Of a DNA stretch of 64,000 nucleotides, positions 32,682 to 41,684 are shown piece by piece. The stretch covers positions 1 to 64,000 of the forward strand of contig LWTM01000073.1 in assembly GCA_002101205.1 (NCBI GenBank). The letters are read 5' to 3'. The stretch is from Cycloclasticus sp. symbiont of Poecilosclerida sp. N (GTDB lineage: Bacteria > Pseudomonadota > Gammaproteobacteria > Methylococcales > Cycloclasticaceae). Every line of letters starts with the position of its first letter. Position 1 is the first letter of the stretch. The notes under the pieces are model-generated. The model saw only the letters and a program-made list of their open reading frames with translations. It was not told the origin of the DNA and did no database searches. Position numbers and translations under genes: made by a program.

Positions 32682-34259
32682 TTAGTGTTGAGAGAAATAT
32701 TGCTGCAAAAACGCATCAAATGTTAAGTCGTCACTTTTCTCTAATTGAATTTGATCTTTAAATGATTGTTCAGTGGCAACGTTAAAGCGCTGTTGTTGAT
32801 GACTACAAAGCTCATATGCTTTGAAAAAAGCATGGTGTTTTTCGGTTTGTTTCATGGCGAATCTGAAAAATGGTAATCCGTGTTGTTTCATTGCGTCTAA
32901 TACTAATGCGGAGGGTGTCAGTTCAACATTATTAAGCTTCTCTATCTGATCAATAAGAGCGTTTGCATAGGGTTGGGTTTCATCATCGGAATCAAGTTGA
33001 TGACATAAAGACTGCATTTCTTGGCATACCTCCAGCCCCCATTTTTTCAACGATACTTCGTTTCCATGGTGCTGCAATGCTAAATTAGGTTTTCTTCCTT
33101 CAGACGCGACAAGGGTTAAGTTCTTATCGACGCACGCTTTATCATCAGCAGATATTGCGGGGCTATCAGCTAACAAGCAAAAGATCATAAAAGCTTCAAG
33201 GAAGTGTAGCTGAGATGCGCTGATGCCAGTTGGATCGAATGGGTTTATATCGATGGATCTTAACTCAACATACTGCACGCCACGTTTCTTTAAGGCTTCG
33301 CTTGGACGCTCGCCTGATTTAGCAACCTGCTTAGGGCGAACATTGCTGTAATACTCATTCTCGATTTGCAGAATGTTGTTGTTAAGTTGTTGGTATTGAC
33401 CATTATCATCTTTCAAGCCGATATGCTTGAAGCCGTCAAATGGCGTTTGTGTTGCAGCAACAAGACGGCTTACGTACTTATCGAGGCTGTTGTAAGAAAT
33501 ATTAATATCAGATTGGCTATCGTTCTTATAGCCTATATCGCTCATTCTTAATGATGTAGCAAAAGGTTTATACAAGGTACCGTTATCTAACGTCTCGAAC
33601 GAATGCTTACTATCTTTAATGAAAGATTTGCAAATAGCGGGAGAAGCGCCAAATAAATACAGCACGAGCCAACCGTAGCGGTGCAGGTTGCGAGTCATAT
33701 CCATATAGGATTGTGAGATAAAATCTTTTGCCGATTGTGTGTCGCCTTCTAATGTTTGATAAACAGCCCAAAAGTCTTCTGGCAACGAGTAGTTGAAATG
33801 TATGCCAGCGATAGCTTGCATGCTTCGTCCGTATCGGTGCCATAATCCAACACGATAAATATGTTTCATTTTGCCGATATTGGAATGCCCATAATCAGCG
33901 ATAGGGATGCTCATGTCGCCATCGACAATACACGGCATGCTCGCGCCCCATAGCATTTCATTGCTCAAATGTTGACTGGCGTAAGCGTGTGCGGATTCCA
34001 TAAAGCTAAGCGCATCGGTTGTTTTGCTAAACGGTGGGGTGATAAATTCAAGTAAAGCTTCAGAGTAATCGGTTGTGATATAAGGGTTTGTTAATGCGGA
34101 ACCTAACGCTTTTGGGTGCGGTGTTTGCGCAATTTTGCCTTGCTGGCTAACGCGTAAGCTTTCTTTTTCAATACCTTTTAGTCCACCAGATAAGCTGCTT
34201 CCTTGCCGGTTATTGATGAGTTTGCTTAGTCTGTTTTGTATGCGAGCGTACAAGTTCAA
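32682..34259 (-). CDS. gshA: Glutamate-cysteine ligase (proteobacterial type)
   Basis: 525 residues, close to E. coli GshA (518). Signatures: GIEKESLRV (ATP and glutamate site), ITTDYSEALLEFITPP, GASMPCIVDG and YVELRSIDINPFDP. Makes gamma-glutamylcysteine, the first step of glutathione synthesis. Together with cysB, cysH and the exporter this makes a sulfur and thiol cluster. Confidence 0.96.
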   Translation of the reverse strand: MNLYARIQNRLSKLINNRQGSSLSGGLKGIEKESLRVSQQGKIAQTPHPKALGSALTNPYITTDYSEALLEFITPPFSKTTDALSFMESAHAYASQHLSNEMLWGASMPCIVDGDMSIPIADYGHSNIGKMKHIYRVGLWHRYGRSMQAIAGIHFNYSLPEDFWAVYQTLEGDTQSAKDFISQSYMDMTRNLHRYGWLVLYLFGASPAICKSFIKDSKHSFETLDNGTLYKPFATSLRMSDIGYKNDSQSDINISYNSLDKYVSRLVAATQTPFDGFKHIGLKDDNGQYQQLNNNILQIENEYYSNVRPKQVAKSGERPSEALKKRGVQYVELRSIDINPFDPTGISASQLHFLEAFMIFCLLADSPAISADDKACVDKNLTLVASEGRKPNLALQHHGNEVSLKKWGLEVCQEMQSLCHQLDSDDETQPYANALIDQIEKLNNVELTPSALVLDAMKQHGLPFFRFAMKQTEKHHAFFKAYELCSHQQQRFNVATEQSFKDQIQLEKSDDLTFDAFLQQYFSQH

Positions 34260-34389
34260 GCACCTGTTATGATAAACCTTGAAAAAAGAATGATTAATTA
34301 TAGGCTAATGGCAGGCAAAAGGATGCTAATTGATGGTATTAAAAACAATTTGAATCGCCGACTGCTTTTATGTGGGGAGCTGGTATTAA

Positions 34390-34800
34390 TAAATTATTTA
34401 GCAAGTTGTGCAAGCGAGAATGCTCGAGTTGTTAGGGGTCTTGCTGGAGACACAACCGTGCTATCTAACTAAAAAGACAGTACGGTTATTGGGCGTCAAT
34501 ACGCCTGAAACAGGCGATCGCGGAAAGCCGAACGGGGCAGGTGCGTTGCAAGCTAGGGAAAGCTTAAAAAAGCAGGTGCTTAAGTCAGAGTGTGATTTTA
34601 GAGTACGATAATGAAAAGACTGATAAGTATGGTCGCACACTAGTCCAATAAGGGTGTAACGCGTTTTTCGCTCAACAGCTGTCATCAATACGCGCACGGC
34701 TTTTAATCTAGCCGCGATTATCAGGCCGGGCGTAACGTTTGATGGTGATTCTGTAACCTTTCTTATGCGTGAAGTTACGATGACTGCCTTTGCCTCTATC
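34390..34800 (+). pseudogene. Thermonuclease (SNase-like) remnant
   Basis: Short pieces of a micrococcal-nuclease-like sequence in two frames: VRLLGVNTPETGDRGKPNGAGALQAR in one frame, then EKTDKYGRTLV after a frame change near 34610, followed by GCNAFFAQQL after a stop. TVRLLGVNTPE and DKYGR are characteristic of SNase proteins. Several stops and shifts mean it is decayed. The rest of the 34260-34823 gap shows no other gene. Confidence 0.5.
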
Positions 34801-34823
34801 CTATCCGTGTGACGGGCAAAAGA

Positions 34824-36155
34824 CTAAAATAAACCACTAAAGGGTTGCACGTTGACCCATTCGCCTTTTTTAATGCTGGTGCGTTCGTGTTCTAAGATAA
34901 TAAAGGCGTTGGCCTCACTCATAGAGCGTAAAATGCCAGAGCCTTGCTTTCCTGTTGTGCAAACCTGCCATTCGCCACTACTAGTTTGAGATAAGATGCC
35001 ACGTTGAAATTCTGAGCGCCCTGGTATTTTGCGGATAGTATTGCTGCACTGCGCTTTAATAATAGGGCTGATGAGCGGCTTGCTGAGCCCCATCATTTTT
35101 TGCAAACAAGGCAGTGCAAATTGGTAAAAGGTGACCATAACCGCCACAGGGTTGCCAGGCAAGCCAAAGAATATGGTGTCATTAATATTGCCAAACGCAA
35201 CAGGGCGACCGGGCTTCATTGCGACTTTCCAAAAATTAATGGAGCCAGCTTCCATGAGTACTTGTTTGGTGTAATCGGCCTCGCCAACAGAGACGCCACC
35301 GGAAGTAAGAATAACGTCTGCGCTGTTAGCGGCTTGCTCAAAGGCCAGGCGAAGTTTTTCGGGGTCGTCGGGAATGATACCCATATCCAGTACGTTACAG
35401 CCTAACTTTTTAAGCGCGGATATCATGCTGTAGCGATTGCTGTCGTATATGCAACCCTCTTTTGCTGCTTCGCCAAGGCTAAGAACCTCATCACCTGTTG
35501 AAAAAACAGCGGCGGTTAAAGGTGTTTTAACGCGTATTTCGGCGATGCCCAATGAGGCAATTAAACCGATTTGAGGAGGTGTTAATTTAATCCCGGTTTG
35601 CAGTACAACTTGGCCAACTTGAATGTCTTCACCAGCTTGGCGGACGTTCTGTCCGCCAGTATGACGTCCGTCTAAACGAATACTATCACCGGTCACTTCA
35701 ACGTGTTCTTGCATGATGACGGTATCAGCTAAATCAGGCATCTGAGCGCCCGTCATTATTTGAATACAGTCGCCCTGTTGTAACTCGCCCTTAGACCTAC
35801 AGAGCGTGAGTTTCCTTGAGGCGGAAGGTAAAGCTTTCCCACTTAATTCATCTTTATAAGGATGTCCTGCGACTACGCGACCAATGATATTAAGTGTTTT
35901 CGTGTCTTCGCCGGAAGGTAAGTCAGCTTGCAAAACGGCGTAGCCATCGACCGCCGAATTACGGTGAGAGGGGACATTTAAAGGTGAGCTGATGGCTTGA
36001 GCTAATATACGGTCAACCGCTTCGCTTATATGTATTTGTTCTGTGTTCCTTCGCTCTGTAATGGCGCCAAGCATATTTTGTAATGCTTGGCTGACAGTTA
36101 ACGTACCCTGCTCATTTTCATCACCGCAGCCACTTTGAACGTTAAAGTTGCTCAT
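34824..36155 (-). CDS. moeA: Molybdopterin molybdenumtransferase
   Basis: 443 residues. Order: NVPSHRNSAVDGYAV (domain I-III substrate loop), IMTGAQMPDLADTVIMQE, and the MoaB-like domain with TSGGVSVGEADYTK and GRPVAFG. C-terminal domain IV ends GEWVNVQPFSGLF. Inserts molybdate or tungstate into adenylylated molybdopterin. Start ATG overlaps the tupC stop by 4 bases, so metal uptake and cofactor insertion are encoded in one operon. Confidence 0.95.
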   Translation of the reverse strand: MSNFNVQSGCGDENEQGTLTVSQALQNMLGAITERRNTEQIHISEAVDRILAQAISSPLNVPSHRNSAVDGYAVLQADLPSGEDTKTLNIIGRVVAGHPYKDELSGKALPSASRKLTLCRSKGELQQGDCIQIMTGAQMPDLADTVIMQEHVEVTGDSIRLDGRHTGGQNVRQAGEDIQVGQVVLQTGIKLTPPQIGLIASLGIAEIRVKTPLTAAVFSTGDEVLSLGEAAKEGCIYDSNRYSMISALKKLGCNVLDMGIIPDDPEKLRLAFEQAANSADVILTSGGVSVGEADYTKQVLMEAGSINFWKVAMKPGRPVAFGNINDTIFFGLPGNPVAVMVTFYQFALPCLQKMMGLSKPLISPIIKAQCSNTIRKIPGRSEFQRGILSQTSSGEWQVCTTGKQGSGILRSMSEANAFIILEHERTSIKKGEWVNVQPFSGLF

Positions 36156-36868
36156 GTTACGGATTGTTTTTTTGATGGCTTTAAAACGCTTACTTTGTCC
36201 GAGTCAGTTGAAGGCTCGATCGTTTCAAGCTGTCCATCTTTAATGTGTAAATGGTGGTCAGCAATGTGCTTAACAGTATGCGTTTCATGGCTGCTGATGA
36301 TGATGGAAACACCTTCAGACTTAAGTCGTTGTAACAGCAAGCCGGTTTGTTGTTTAGCATCTGTATCCATGCTTGCAGTAGGCTCATCAAGCAACAATAA
36401 TTGTGGGGATAAAATCCTAGCGCGAGTGAGCGCAACGCGTTGTTTTTCGCCGCCAGATAATTCTTTTGCCGAACGGTGTGCAAGGTGTGATAAATCTGCC
36501 CACTGTAAAGCGTGCATCACCTTTTGACGTGCAACGGCTTTGCTTTCTCCTAAGCGATGTAAGCCGTAAGCGATATTATCGCTGACGCTTGCGTCGAATA
36601 AATAAGGTTGTTGGTGTAAATAAATAATGTCTTTTTGAATATAAGGCTTTGCTTGTTTCCAGCTCATGTCTAAGCCTTGGTAGTGAATATTTGCTGTGTT
36701 TGGTTTTAACAAACCACTGATTATTTTTAATAGAGTGGTTTTACCAGAGCCATTTCGCCCAGTTAATAACGTACATTGATGCGCTGCTACATCGAGCTGG
36801 TCGATGTTTAAAATCGATTTTCCAGACAAGGAAATTGTAATATTTTTGTACGTGATTAAATGACTCAT
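36152..36868 (-). CDS. tupC: Tungstate ABC transporter, ATP-binding protein
   Basis: 238 residues with Walker A GRNGSGKTT, signature LSGGEKQRVALTRA, Walker B LLLLDEPTASMD and H-loop SSHET. Drives the TupB permease. Encoded between tupB and moeA with 4-base overlaps at both ends. Could also serve molybdate; the binding protein argues for tungstate. Confidence 0.9.
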   Translation of the reverse strand: MSHLITYKNITISLSGKSILNIDQLDVAAHQCTLLTGRNGSGKTTLLKIISGLLKPNTANIHYQGLDMSWKQAKPYIQKDIIYLHQQPYLFDASVSDNIAYGLHRLGESKAVARQKVMHALQWADLSHLAHRSAKELSGGEKQRVALTRARILSPQLLLLDEPTASMDTDAKQQTGLLLQRLKSEGVSIIISSHETHTVKHIADHHLHIKDGQLETIEPSTDSDKVSVLKPSKKQSVT

Positions 36869-37566
36869 GTGCGTAACTCACCTTTGCCTTGAAAAACAGA
36901 AACACCTGCATTCAAACTTAAAGATAGCACGAGTAAGACCATACCAAGCGCAATGCCTTGAGCAAATTCACCTTTGCTGGTTTCTAATGCAATGGCCGTT
37001 GGGATGTTACGTGTGGAATGAAGGATATTGCCGCCGACCATCATGGAGCAACCGATTTCAGCAATCACGCGCCCAAATCCAGCAACAATGGCAGCGATTA
37101 ATCCAAACCTCACCTCATACATAAGGGTGGGGAAAGCGCGCCAAGGCGTTGCGCCGAGTGTAATGGCGGTTTCCCATGCGCGGCGGTCAGCCGCTTGAAA
37201 TGTTGCGTGTGCCATAGCCACCAGTAAGGGGAAACTAAGCATGATTTGCCCAATCACCATCGCCTTGCTGGTAAATAGAAGCCTTAAATCGCCAAGCGGC
37301 CCACTTCTTGATAACAATAAGTACAACGTTAAGCCGATGATGACAGCCGGTACGGACATGAATGTATTGAATAGGGAAATAAGTGTGCGGCGTAATGGAA
37401 ACTGAAAAAAGGCGAGAAAAAAAGCGATGATTAAAGCGACGGGCGTCGCGATGAGTATGGCGGAAAAAGAGACGCCAAAAGACAGTGAGATAATTTCCCA
37501 AATATCATTATTGCCGCTCAGCAATAATTCAAAAGCATTGGCGCTGGCTTGACCTAAATCATTCAT
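36865..37566 (-). CDS. tupB: Tungstate ABC transporter, permease
   Basis: The track begins at 37632, but the ATG at 37566 (MNDLGQASANAFELLLSGNNDIW) gives the usual TupB start and overlaps the tupA stop by 8 bases. From that start it has 233 residues. Six membrane spans; the loop ETAITLGATPWRAFPTLMYEVRFGLIAAIVAGFGRVIAEIG is the ABC-permease EAA motif that contacts TupC. Confidence 0.88.
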   Translation of the reverse strand: MNDLGQASANAFELLLSGNNDIWEIISLSFGVSFSAILIATPVALIIAFFLAFFQFPLRRTLISLFNTFMSVPAVIIGLTLYLLLSRSGPLGDLRLLFTSKAMVIGQIMLSFPLLVAMAHATFQAADRRAWETAITLGATPWRAFPTLMYEVRFGLIAAIVAGFGRVIAEIGCSMMVGGNILHSTRNIPTAIALETSKGEFAQGIALGMVLLVLSLSLNAGVSVFQGKGELRT

Positions 37567-38410
37567 CGGCAATAACGTCTTTAATCGCTGTTGGGTAAAA
37601 GAGGCGCTGGCCGTTTTTTTGGAAACCGTCAATCATGCGCTGCCCATTTAGCGAAGTAATCCATGCAATTAAGGACATTGCTTTTAAGTATTGGATATCC
37701 TTATGTAAAGCAGGGTTTACCGCAATAATGCCGTAAGGGTTTTTCAACAAAATGCCGCCATCATTTAAAACTTGTAGGGATAGTTTGTCTTGATAAGCAA
37801 TCCATGTGCCTCTGTCGGTTAGCGTGTATGCACCCAATTCACTCGCCATGAGCAACACTTTTCCCATACCTTGCCCCGCCTCTTTATGCCAATTAGCTTT
37901 TTCGTTGATGCCAGCGTGCTTCCATAAAGAGAGTTCTTTTTTATGGGTGCCTGAGTTATCGCCACGAGAAATAAAGGGGATTTGCTTAGTTGCAATTTTC
38001 TTTAATGCGCTAAGCGTGCTATTTTCGTTTTTGATAGCGGCTGGGTTATTTTGTGGGCCTACAATAACAAAATCATTTTCCATGACATCGCGACGGTTAA
38101 CGCCAAAGCCTTCAGCAATAAAAACATCTTCTGCTTGCCTCGCGTGAACCATCACCACGTCAGCGTCACCATTGCGTGCGATTTGAAGCGCTTTACCCGT
38201 GCCGACAGCAATAACATCAACGCGAATTCCAGTTTGTTTTGTAAAAGCGGGTAATAACTCGGCTAAAAGTCCGGAGTTTTCGGTGCTTGTCGTTGTCGCT
38301 AAGCGTAAGGGTTCGCTTGCCTGCGCACAAAGGCTGAAGAATAGAATACTAAGTGCGCTGATATAAGTTGTTGGGTTCAATGAGAGGGCCGTTTTGCCTA
38401 AAAAAATCAT
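37559..38410 (-). CDS. tupA: Tungstate-binding periplasmic protein
   Basis: From the ATG at 38410 (the track uses a TTG nine codons earlier) the protein begins with a hydrophobic signal peptide ending near CAQASEP. The mature N-terminus carries the tungstate motif TTTSTENSGLL. 283 residues. VGTGKALQIARNGDADVVMVHA and SRGDNSGTHKKELSLW complete the binding site. Delivers tungstate to TupBC. First gene of tupA-tupB-tupC-moeA. Confidence 0.92.
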   Translation of the reverse strand: MIFLGKTALSLNPTTYISALSILFFSLCAQASEPLRLATTTSTENSGLLAELLPAFTKQTGIRVDVIAVGTGKALQIARNGDADVVMVHARQAEDVFIAEGFGVNRRDVMENDFVIVGPQNNPAAIKNENSTLSALKKIATKQIPFISRGDNSGTHKKELSLWKHAGINEKANWHKEAGQGMGKVLLMASELGAYTLTDRGTWIAYQDKLSLQVLNDGGILLKNPYGIIAVNPALHKDIQYLKAMSLIAWITSLNGQRMIDGFQKNGQRLFYPTAIKDVIADE

Positions 38411-38507
38411 GTTAACGTTGAGTTGGGTTGCGAGCAAGTAAATGCGTTGGTTTTATTGGCTGAAACTGGTACTCTTTTAGTAGATTAAAATTCAATAGGA
38501 GTGGGCA

Positions 38508-39500
38508 GTGTCTGATACATTCAATGCAATCGTCGCGACAGAAGTGGACGGCAAGACCAAAGGTCAATTACAACAACTAACACTGTCTGATTTGCCAGAC
38601 GAAGACGTTTTAATAGACGTGTCATACTCTTCTTTGAATTTTAAAGATGGCTTGGCTGTTTCAGGCAAAGGGAAAATTTGCAAACGCCTACCGATGGTTT
38701 GCGGTATTGATTTGGCTGGAACAGTGATTGAATCATCGTCTGATAAATTTGCCGCGGGTGATTTGGTGCTTGTTAATGGCTATGGCTTGAGTGAAAAACA
38801 TTGGGGCGGCTACAGTCAAAAGCAACGAATTAACTCGAACTTCCTCGTTAAAGTGCCTGATGCGTTTAGCTTGAAAGACACTATGGCGATTGGCACGGCG
38901 GGTTATACTGCGATGCTGTCGGTACTTATGTTGGAGCGCCAAGGCGTAAAGCCGTCTGATGGTGAAGTACTAGTAACGGGTGCGGCTGGCGGGGTTGGCT
39001 CCGTCGCGGTTACGTTACTTGCTCAGTTGGGTCATAACGTTATCGCCTCTACAGGGCGACCTGAAGCGCATGCGTTTTTATCTGAATTAGGCGCAAGTGG
39101 TTTTATTGACCGTGCAGACTCGTCTAAAAAAGGTGCGCCGCTTGCTGCTGAAAGATGGGCTGGTGTTGTTGATACCGTGGGTTCGCAGACACTGGCCAAT
39201 GCAATTGCACAAACAAAAAGAGACGGTTGCGTTGCCGCTTGTGGCTTAGCGGGTGGTATCGATTTACCCTCTACAGTCTTCCCGTTTATTTTGCGCGGTG
39301 TTATTTTAGCGGGGATTGACTCGGTTATGGCAAGTATGGAGCTTCGGCTTGAAGCTTGGAGCAGGCTTGCGTCAGATTTATCAAAAGACAACATCAACGA
39401 GATTAGCCGACTAGAACCGATGTCGAATTTACCTGAGTTAGCTGAGCAAATTGTGGCGGGTAGGGTCCGCGGCCGTGTGGTTATTGATGTCAATGCGTGA
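38508..39500 (+). CDS. acuI: AcuI/YhdH-type acrylyl-CoA reductase (MDR family)
   Basis: 330-residue zinc-free medium-chain reductase. SSLNFKDGLAVSGKGKICKRLPMVCGIDLAG and the NADPH site VTGAAGGVGSVAVTLLAQLG fit the AcuI/YhdH group, which reduces acrylyl-CoA to propionyl-CoA and clears toxic acrylate, for example from DMSP breakdown. GTG start with AGGAG 6 bases upstream. Its stop overlaps the next gene's GTG (GTGA). The exact substrate is inferred from the family. Confidence 0.88.
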   Translation: MSDTFNAIVATEVDGKTKGQLQQLTLSDLPDEDVLIDVSYSSLNFKDGLAVSGKGKICKRLPMVCGIDLAGTVIESSSDKFAAGDLVLVNGYGLSEKHWGGYSQKQRINSNFLVKVPDAFSLKDTMAIGTAGYTAMLSVLMLERQGVKPSDGEVLVTGAAGGVGSVAVTLLAQLGHNVIASTGRPEAHAFLSELGASGFIDRADSSKKGAPLAAERWAGVVDTVGSQTLANAIAQTKRDGCVAACGLAGGIDLPSTVFPFILRGVILAGIDSVMASMELRLEAWSRLASDLSKDNINEISRLEPMSNLPELAEQIVAGRVRGRVVIDVNA

Positions 39501-39835
39501 GTATTAACGAGCGACATAAAAGAATTTGGGCGGTTGTTAAAAGCATACCCACAGGTTTTGTTTTAACGTATGGGGAGGTGGCTCGATTTGCGGGCTATCC
39601 GCGCGGTGCTAGAATGATTGGGTCGGCATTAGGCACCGCACCAGACGAATGTAATCTACCCTGGCATCGGATTATAAATTCGCAAGGAAAGATATCTTTT
39701 CCTGCAGGTAGTGATAAGGCACTACTGCAAAAAAAACGTTTGGAAGAGGAAGGAATTGTTTTCTTAGCAGGCGCTGTTAATTTACAACAATATGCGTGGC
39801 AGGGAAATCTAGACAGTGAGTTGTGGCAGATGTAA
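39497..39835 (+). CDS. Alkyltransferase-like protein (ATL)
   Basis: 112-residue MGMT-fold protein. The active-site PCHR of alkylguanine transferases is PWHR here, with Trp56 in place of the alkyl-accepting Cys, so it cannot dealkylate. ATLs bind O6-alkylguanine and feed nucleotide excision repair. The arginine finger RGARMIGSAL and VLTYGEVARFAGYP are intact. Start GTG overlaps the acuI stop by 4 bases. Related to E. coli YbaZ. Confidence 0.92.
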   Translation: MSINERHKRIWAVVKSIPTGFVLTYGEVARFAGYPRGARMIGSALGTAPDECNLPWHRIINSQGKISFPAGSDKALLQKKRLEEEGIVFLAGAVNLQQYAWQGNLDSELWQM

Positions 39836-40049
39836 GTTTTGTCATGCTGTGTTTTAGTTTTTTGAAGCGGTTTTTCTGTGGAAATAGCAAAATAACAAAT
39901 ATCTCCTATACTTTCTTGATGTCCCACTATCTAGTGGTAGCTACGTATAAAGGAACAGCAATATTTTCTGATATTGCGAATGGTATTATGACCGAGCACG
40001 CTTTTTAGCTAGGCGATGCATTTGCCTAGCAGGTTAATCGTTATTTTAG

Positions 40050-40235
40050 ACAGTTGAGTGTTTGATACGCAAACTAGCGCCTTTTAATGTGGTAGGTATC
40101 GGTGACCTAGGAAGCGATTTATTTGGCAACGGCATATTGTTGTCGCAGAAGATTCGTTTGCTCGGTGCGTTTAACCATACGCGTATTTTTCTTGACCTAG
40201 AGCCTGATCCGGTGAAAAGCTTTAAAGAACAGTAA
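40050..40235 (+). pseudogene. NAD-dependent glutamate dehydrogenase remnant
   Basis: An unflagged stretch of about 60 codons encodes VVGIGDLGSDLFGNGILLS and LLGAFNHTRIFLDLEPDP. These match the conserved core of large (180-kDa type) NAD-glutamate dehydrogenases, where GDMSGDVFGNGMLLS and AAFDHRHIFIDPNPD are typical. It has a stop at each end and no start, so a deleted fragment is left. The preceding 39836-40049 region has an inverted repeat (GCTAGGC at 40008 / GCCTAGC at 40024) and no gene. Confidence 0.65.
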
Positions 40236-40245
40236 ACAACCAGTA

Positions 40246-41058
40246 TTAAATAGACTGCTTGATTAACCAAGCATTTATTGCGTCTGCACTCTCTTGCCAA
40301 TGGGAATCGAGCATTATCGCATGGCCGGTGTTTTCCATATTAATGTAATCGGCATGATAGGCTCTTGCTGTTTTCTCAATTTGCTCAGGTCTAAAAAATG
40401 TATCTTCATTGGCACCTAAATATAATAGAGGGAGCTTGTGAGGGTTTTTCTTAGTGGGTAGGCCAAGCCAGAGTGTATCTAGCAACACTTTAGGTGAGCT
40501 CGGTTGCATTTCAGTGCAATAGCGAATCACAACATCATCGTCGACAGGGCCGGAGAAAACGGATTTTCGAGTGACGTCCACAGGCGAAAACCATGTACCA
40601 AACAACTGACTAAGATTTTTTTGTATGAAAAAGGTTGGGTTGATGAATAAGTCCATAATAGAGGGTATTAAGCCGTCAACAGGTACAGAGGCCATCAAAA
40701 TACAAGCGGGCGCCTTATTGGTCTCGATGTATTTTTGAATGACTAAGCCACCAAGGGAGTGACCGACAAGGATGGGCGTTTCTCCAATTTCATGAATAAT
40801 CCGTTCAATATCATTGATGTAGTCGGCAATACTGTTAGTAGACAGATGTTCTTGTCCGCCGCTTCGACCATGCCCACGCAAATCAACGGCATAACTCGGG
40901 TGGCCTAATTCGACAAAGTAGGGCATAAACTTTTCATCCCAGCACCAGCCTGACATGTTCGCGCCATGGATAAATAAGATAGGTGGACGAGTTGCTTTGA
41001 GCGGTAAGCGCTCAATCACATTTAAGCTCGGGTTCTCGGCTGTTCGTTTAATTTTCAT
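40246..41058 (-). CDS. Alpha/beta hydrolase
   Basis: 270 residues. LFIHGANMSGWCW (oxyanion region), nucleophile elbow VGHSLGG, acid LGANEDTFFRP and catalytic His in ENTGHAIMLD. No signal peptide. Substrate unknown; similar enzymes are lipases or esterases of the alpha/beta-hydrolase fold 1 family. It ends next to the GDH remnant. Confidence 0.85.
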   Translation of the reverse strand: MKIKRTAENPSLNVIERLPLKATRPPILFIHGANMSGWCWDEKFMPYFVELGHPSYAVDLRGHGRSGGQEHLSTNSIADYINDIERIIHEIGETPILVGHSLGGLVIQKYIETNKAPACILMASVPVDGLIPSIMDLFINPTFFIQKNLSQLFGTWFSPVDVTRKSVFSGPVDDDVVIRYCTEMQPSSPKVLLDTLWLGLPTKKNPHKLPLLYLGANEDTFFRPEQIEKTARAYHADYINMENTGHAIMLDSHWQESADAINAWLIKQSI

Positions 41059-41193
41059 TTTTGGTTATGACAAGTTAAGCATAGATATTATCATTCTAAG
41101 GTATTGTTAAGATTATAAAAACAAGTATACGAACCGTTTCCGCATTTCAGAGAACTTATTCGGTGCTTTTCTATCGACTTAAACGCCAGTTAA

Positions 41194-41472
41194 ATAGCTA
41201 AATTAGCGGCGATTAGATCTCGAATAGTCATTTTTTGTGAGCAAGAATTTTCGTCTCTAGCAGGACAAATTGAAGTTGATGAAAGCTCCTTTCGGGCAAG
41301 ACGTGTAAAAGGTAGGCGAGGCCGTGGAGCAAGAGGGGAAACGATGGTTTTTGAGCTACGTAAAAGAGAAGGTAAGGTTTATACTGAGATAGCCCCAAAC
41401 TGCTCAGAATCAACGTTACAGCGGGCCATGCGGAGAAAGTCCGGTATCAATAGCGTTACTGATTGGCGTTAA
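41194..41472 (+). pseudogene. IS1595-like transposase remnant
   Basis: An open stretch without a start encodes EQEFSSLAGQIEVDESSF and RARRVKGRRGRGARGETMVFELRKREGKVYTEIAP, the first DDE segment of ISXO2/IS1595 transposases, with the catalytic Asp in IEVDES. It ends soon after at SGINSVTDWR. The zinc-ribbon start and the rest of the catalytic domain are missing. It is a different subtype from the intact IS1595 at 61243. No terminal repeats were found. Confidence 0.7.
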
Positions 41473-41600
41473 ATATTCGTAAAGGTGCAAAATTTATAAC
41501 GCGGTATGGTTTGTCTGAAACAAACTATATAGGATAGGCTCGCCGTGTTGCATAGAAAACTCAAGAAACGATCAAAACCAACTTAAATTAAGGACATAAT

Positions 41601-41649
41601 CACATGTTTATGCAGAAAATATAGAACATAAAACAAAAACACATGTTTA
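41601..41649. repeat. CACATGTTTA direct repeats upstream of the PQQ-associated operon
   Basis: CACATGTTTA occurs at 41601-41610 and 41640-41649, 39 bp apart and within 85 bp of the substrate-binding-protein ATG. Each contains the palindrome ACATGT. The position suggests regulator-binding sites. The remaining 41473-41684 gap is AT-rich with no gene seen. Confidence 0.4.
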
Positions 41650-41684
41650 ACGATAAAATTGAGATGTTATGCTGAGGGCTCGAG

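Noticed and set aside
40008-40030. Hairpin GCTAGGC/GCCTAGC as a terminator after the ATL gene
   Set aside because: No T-run follows on the + strand, so it is not called as a terminator.
40046-40300. 84-codon minus-strand ORF
   Set aside because: It overlaps the end of the hydrolase gene and the glutamate dehydrogenase remnant; the remnant's + strand frame is the meaningful one.
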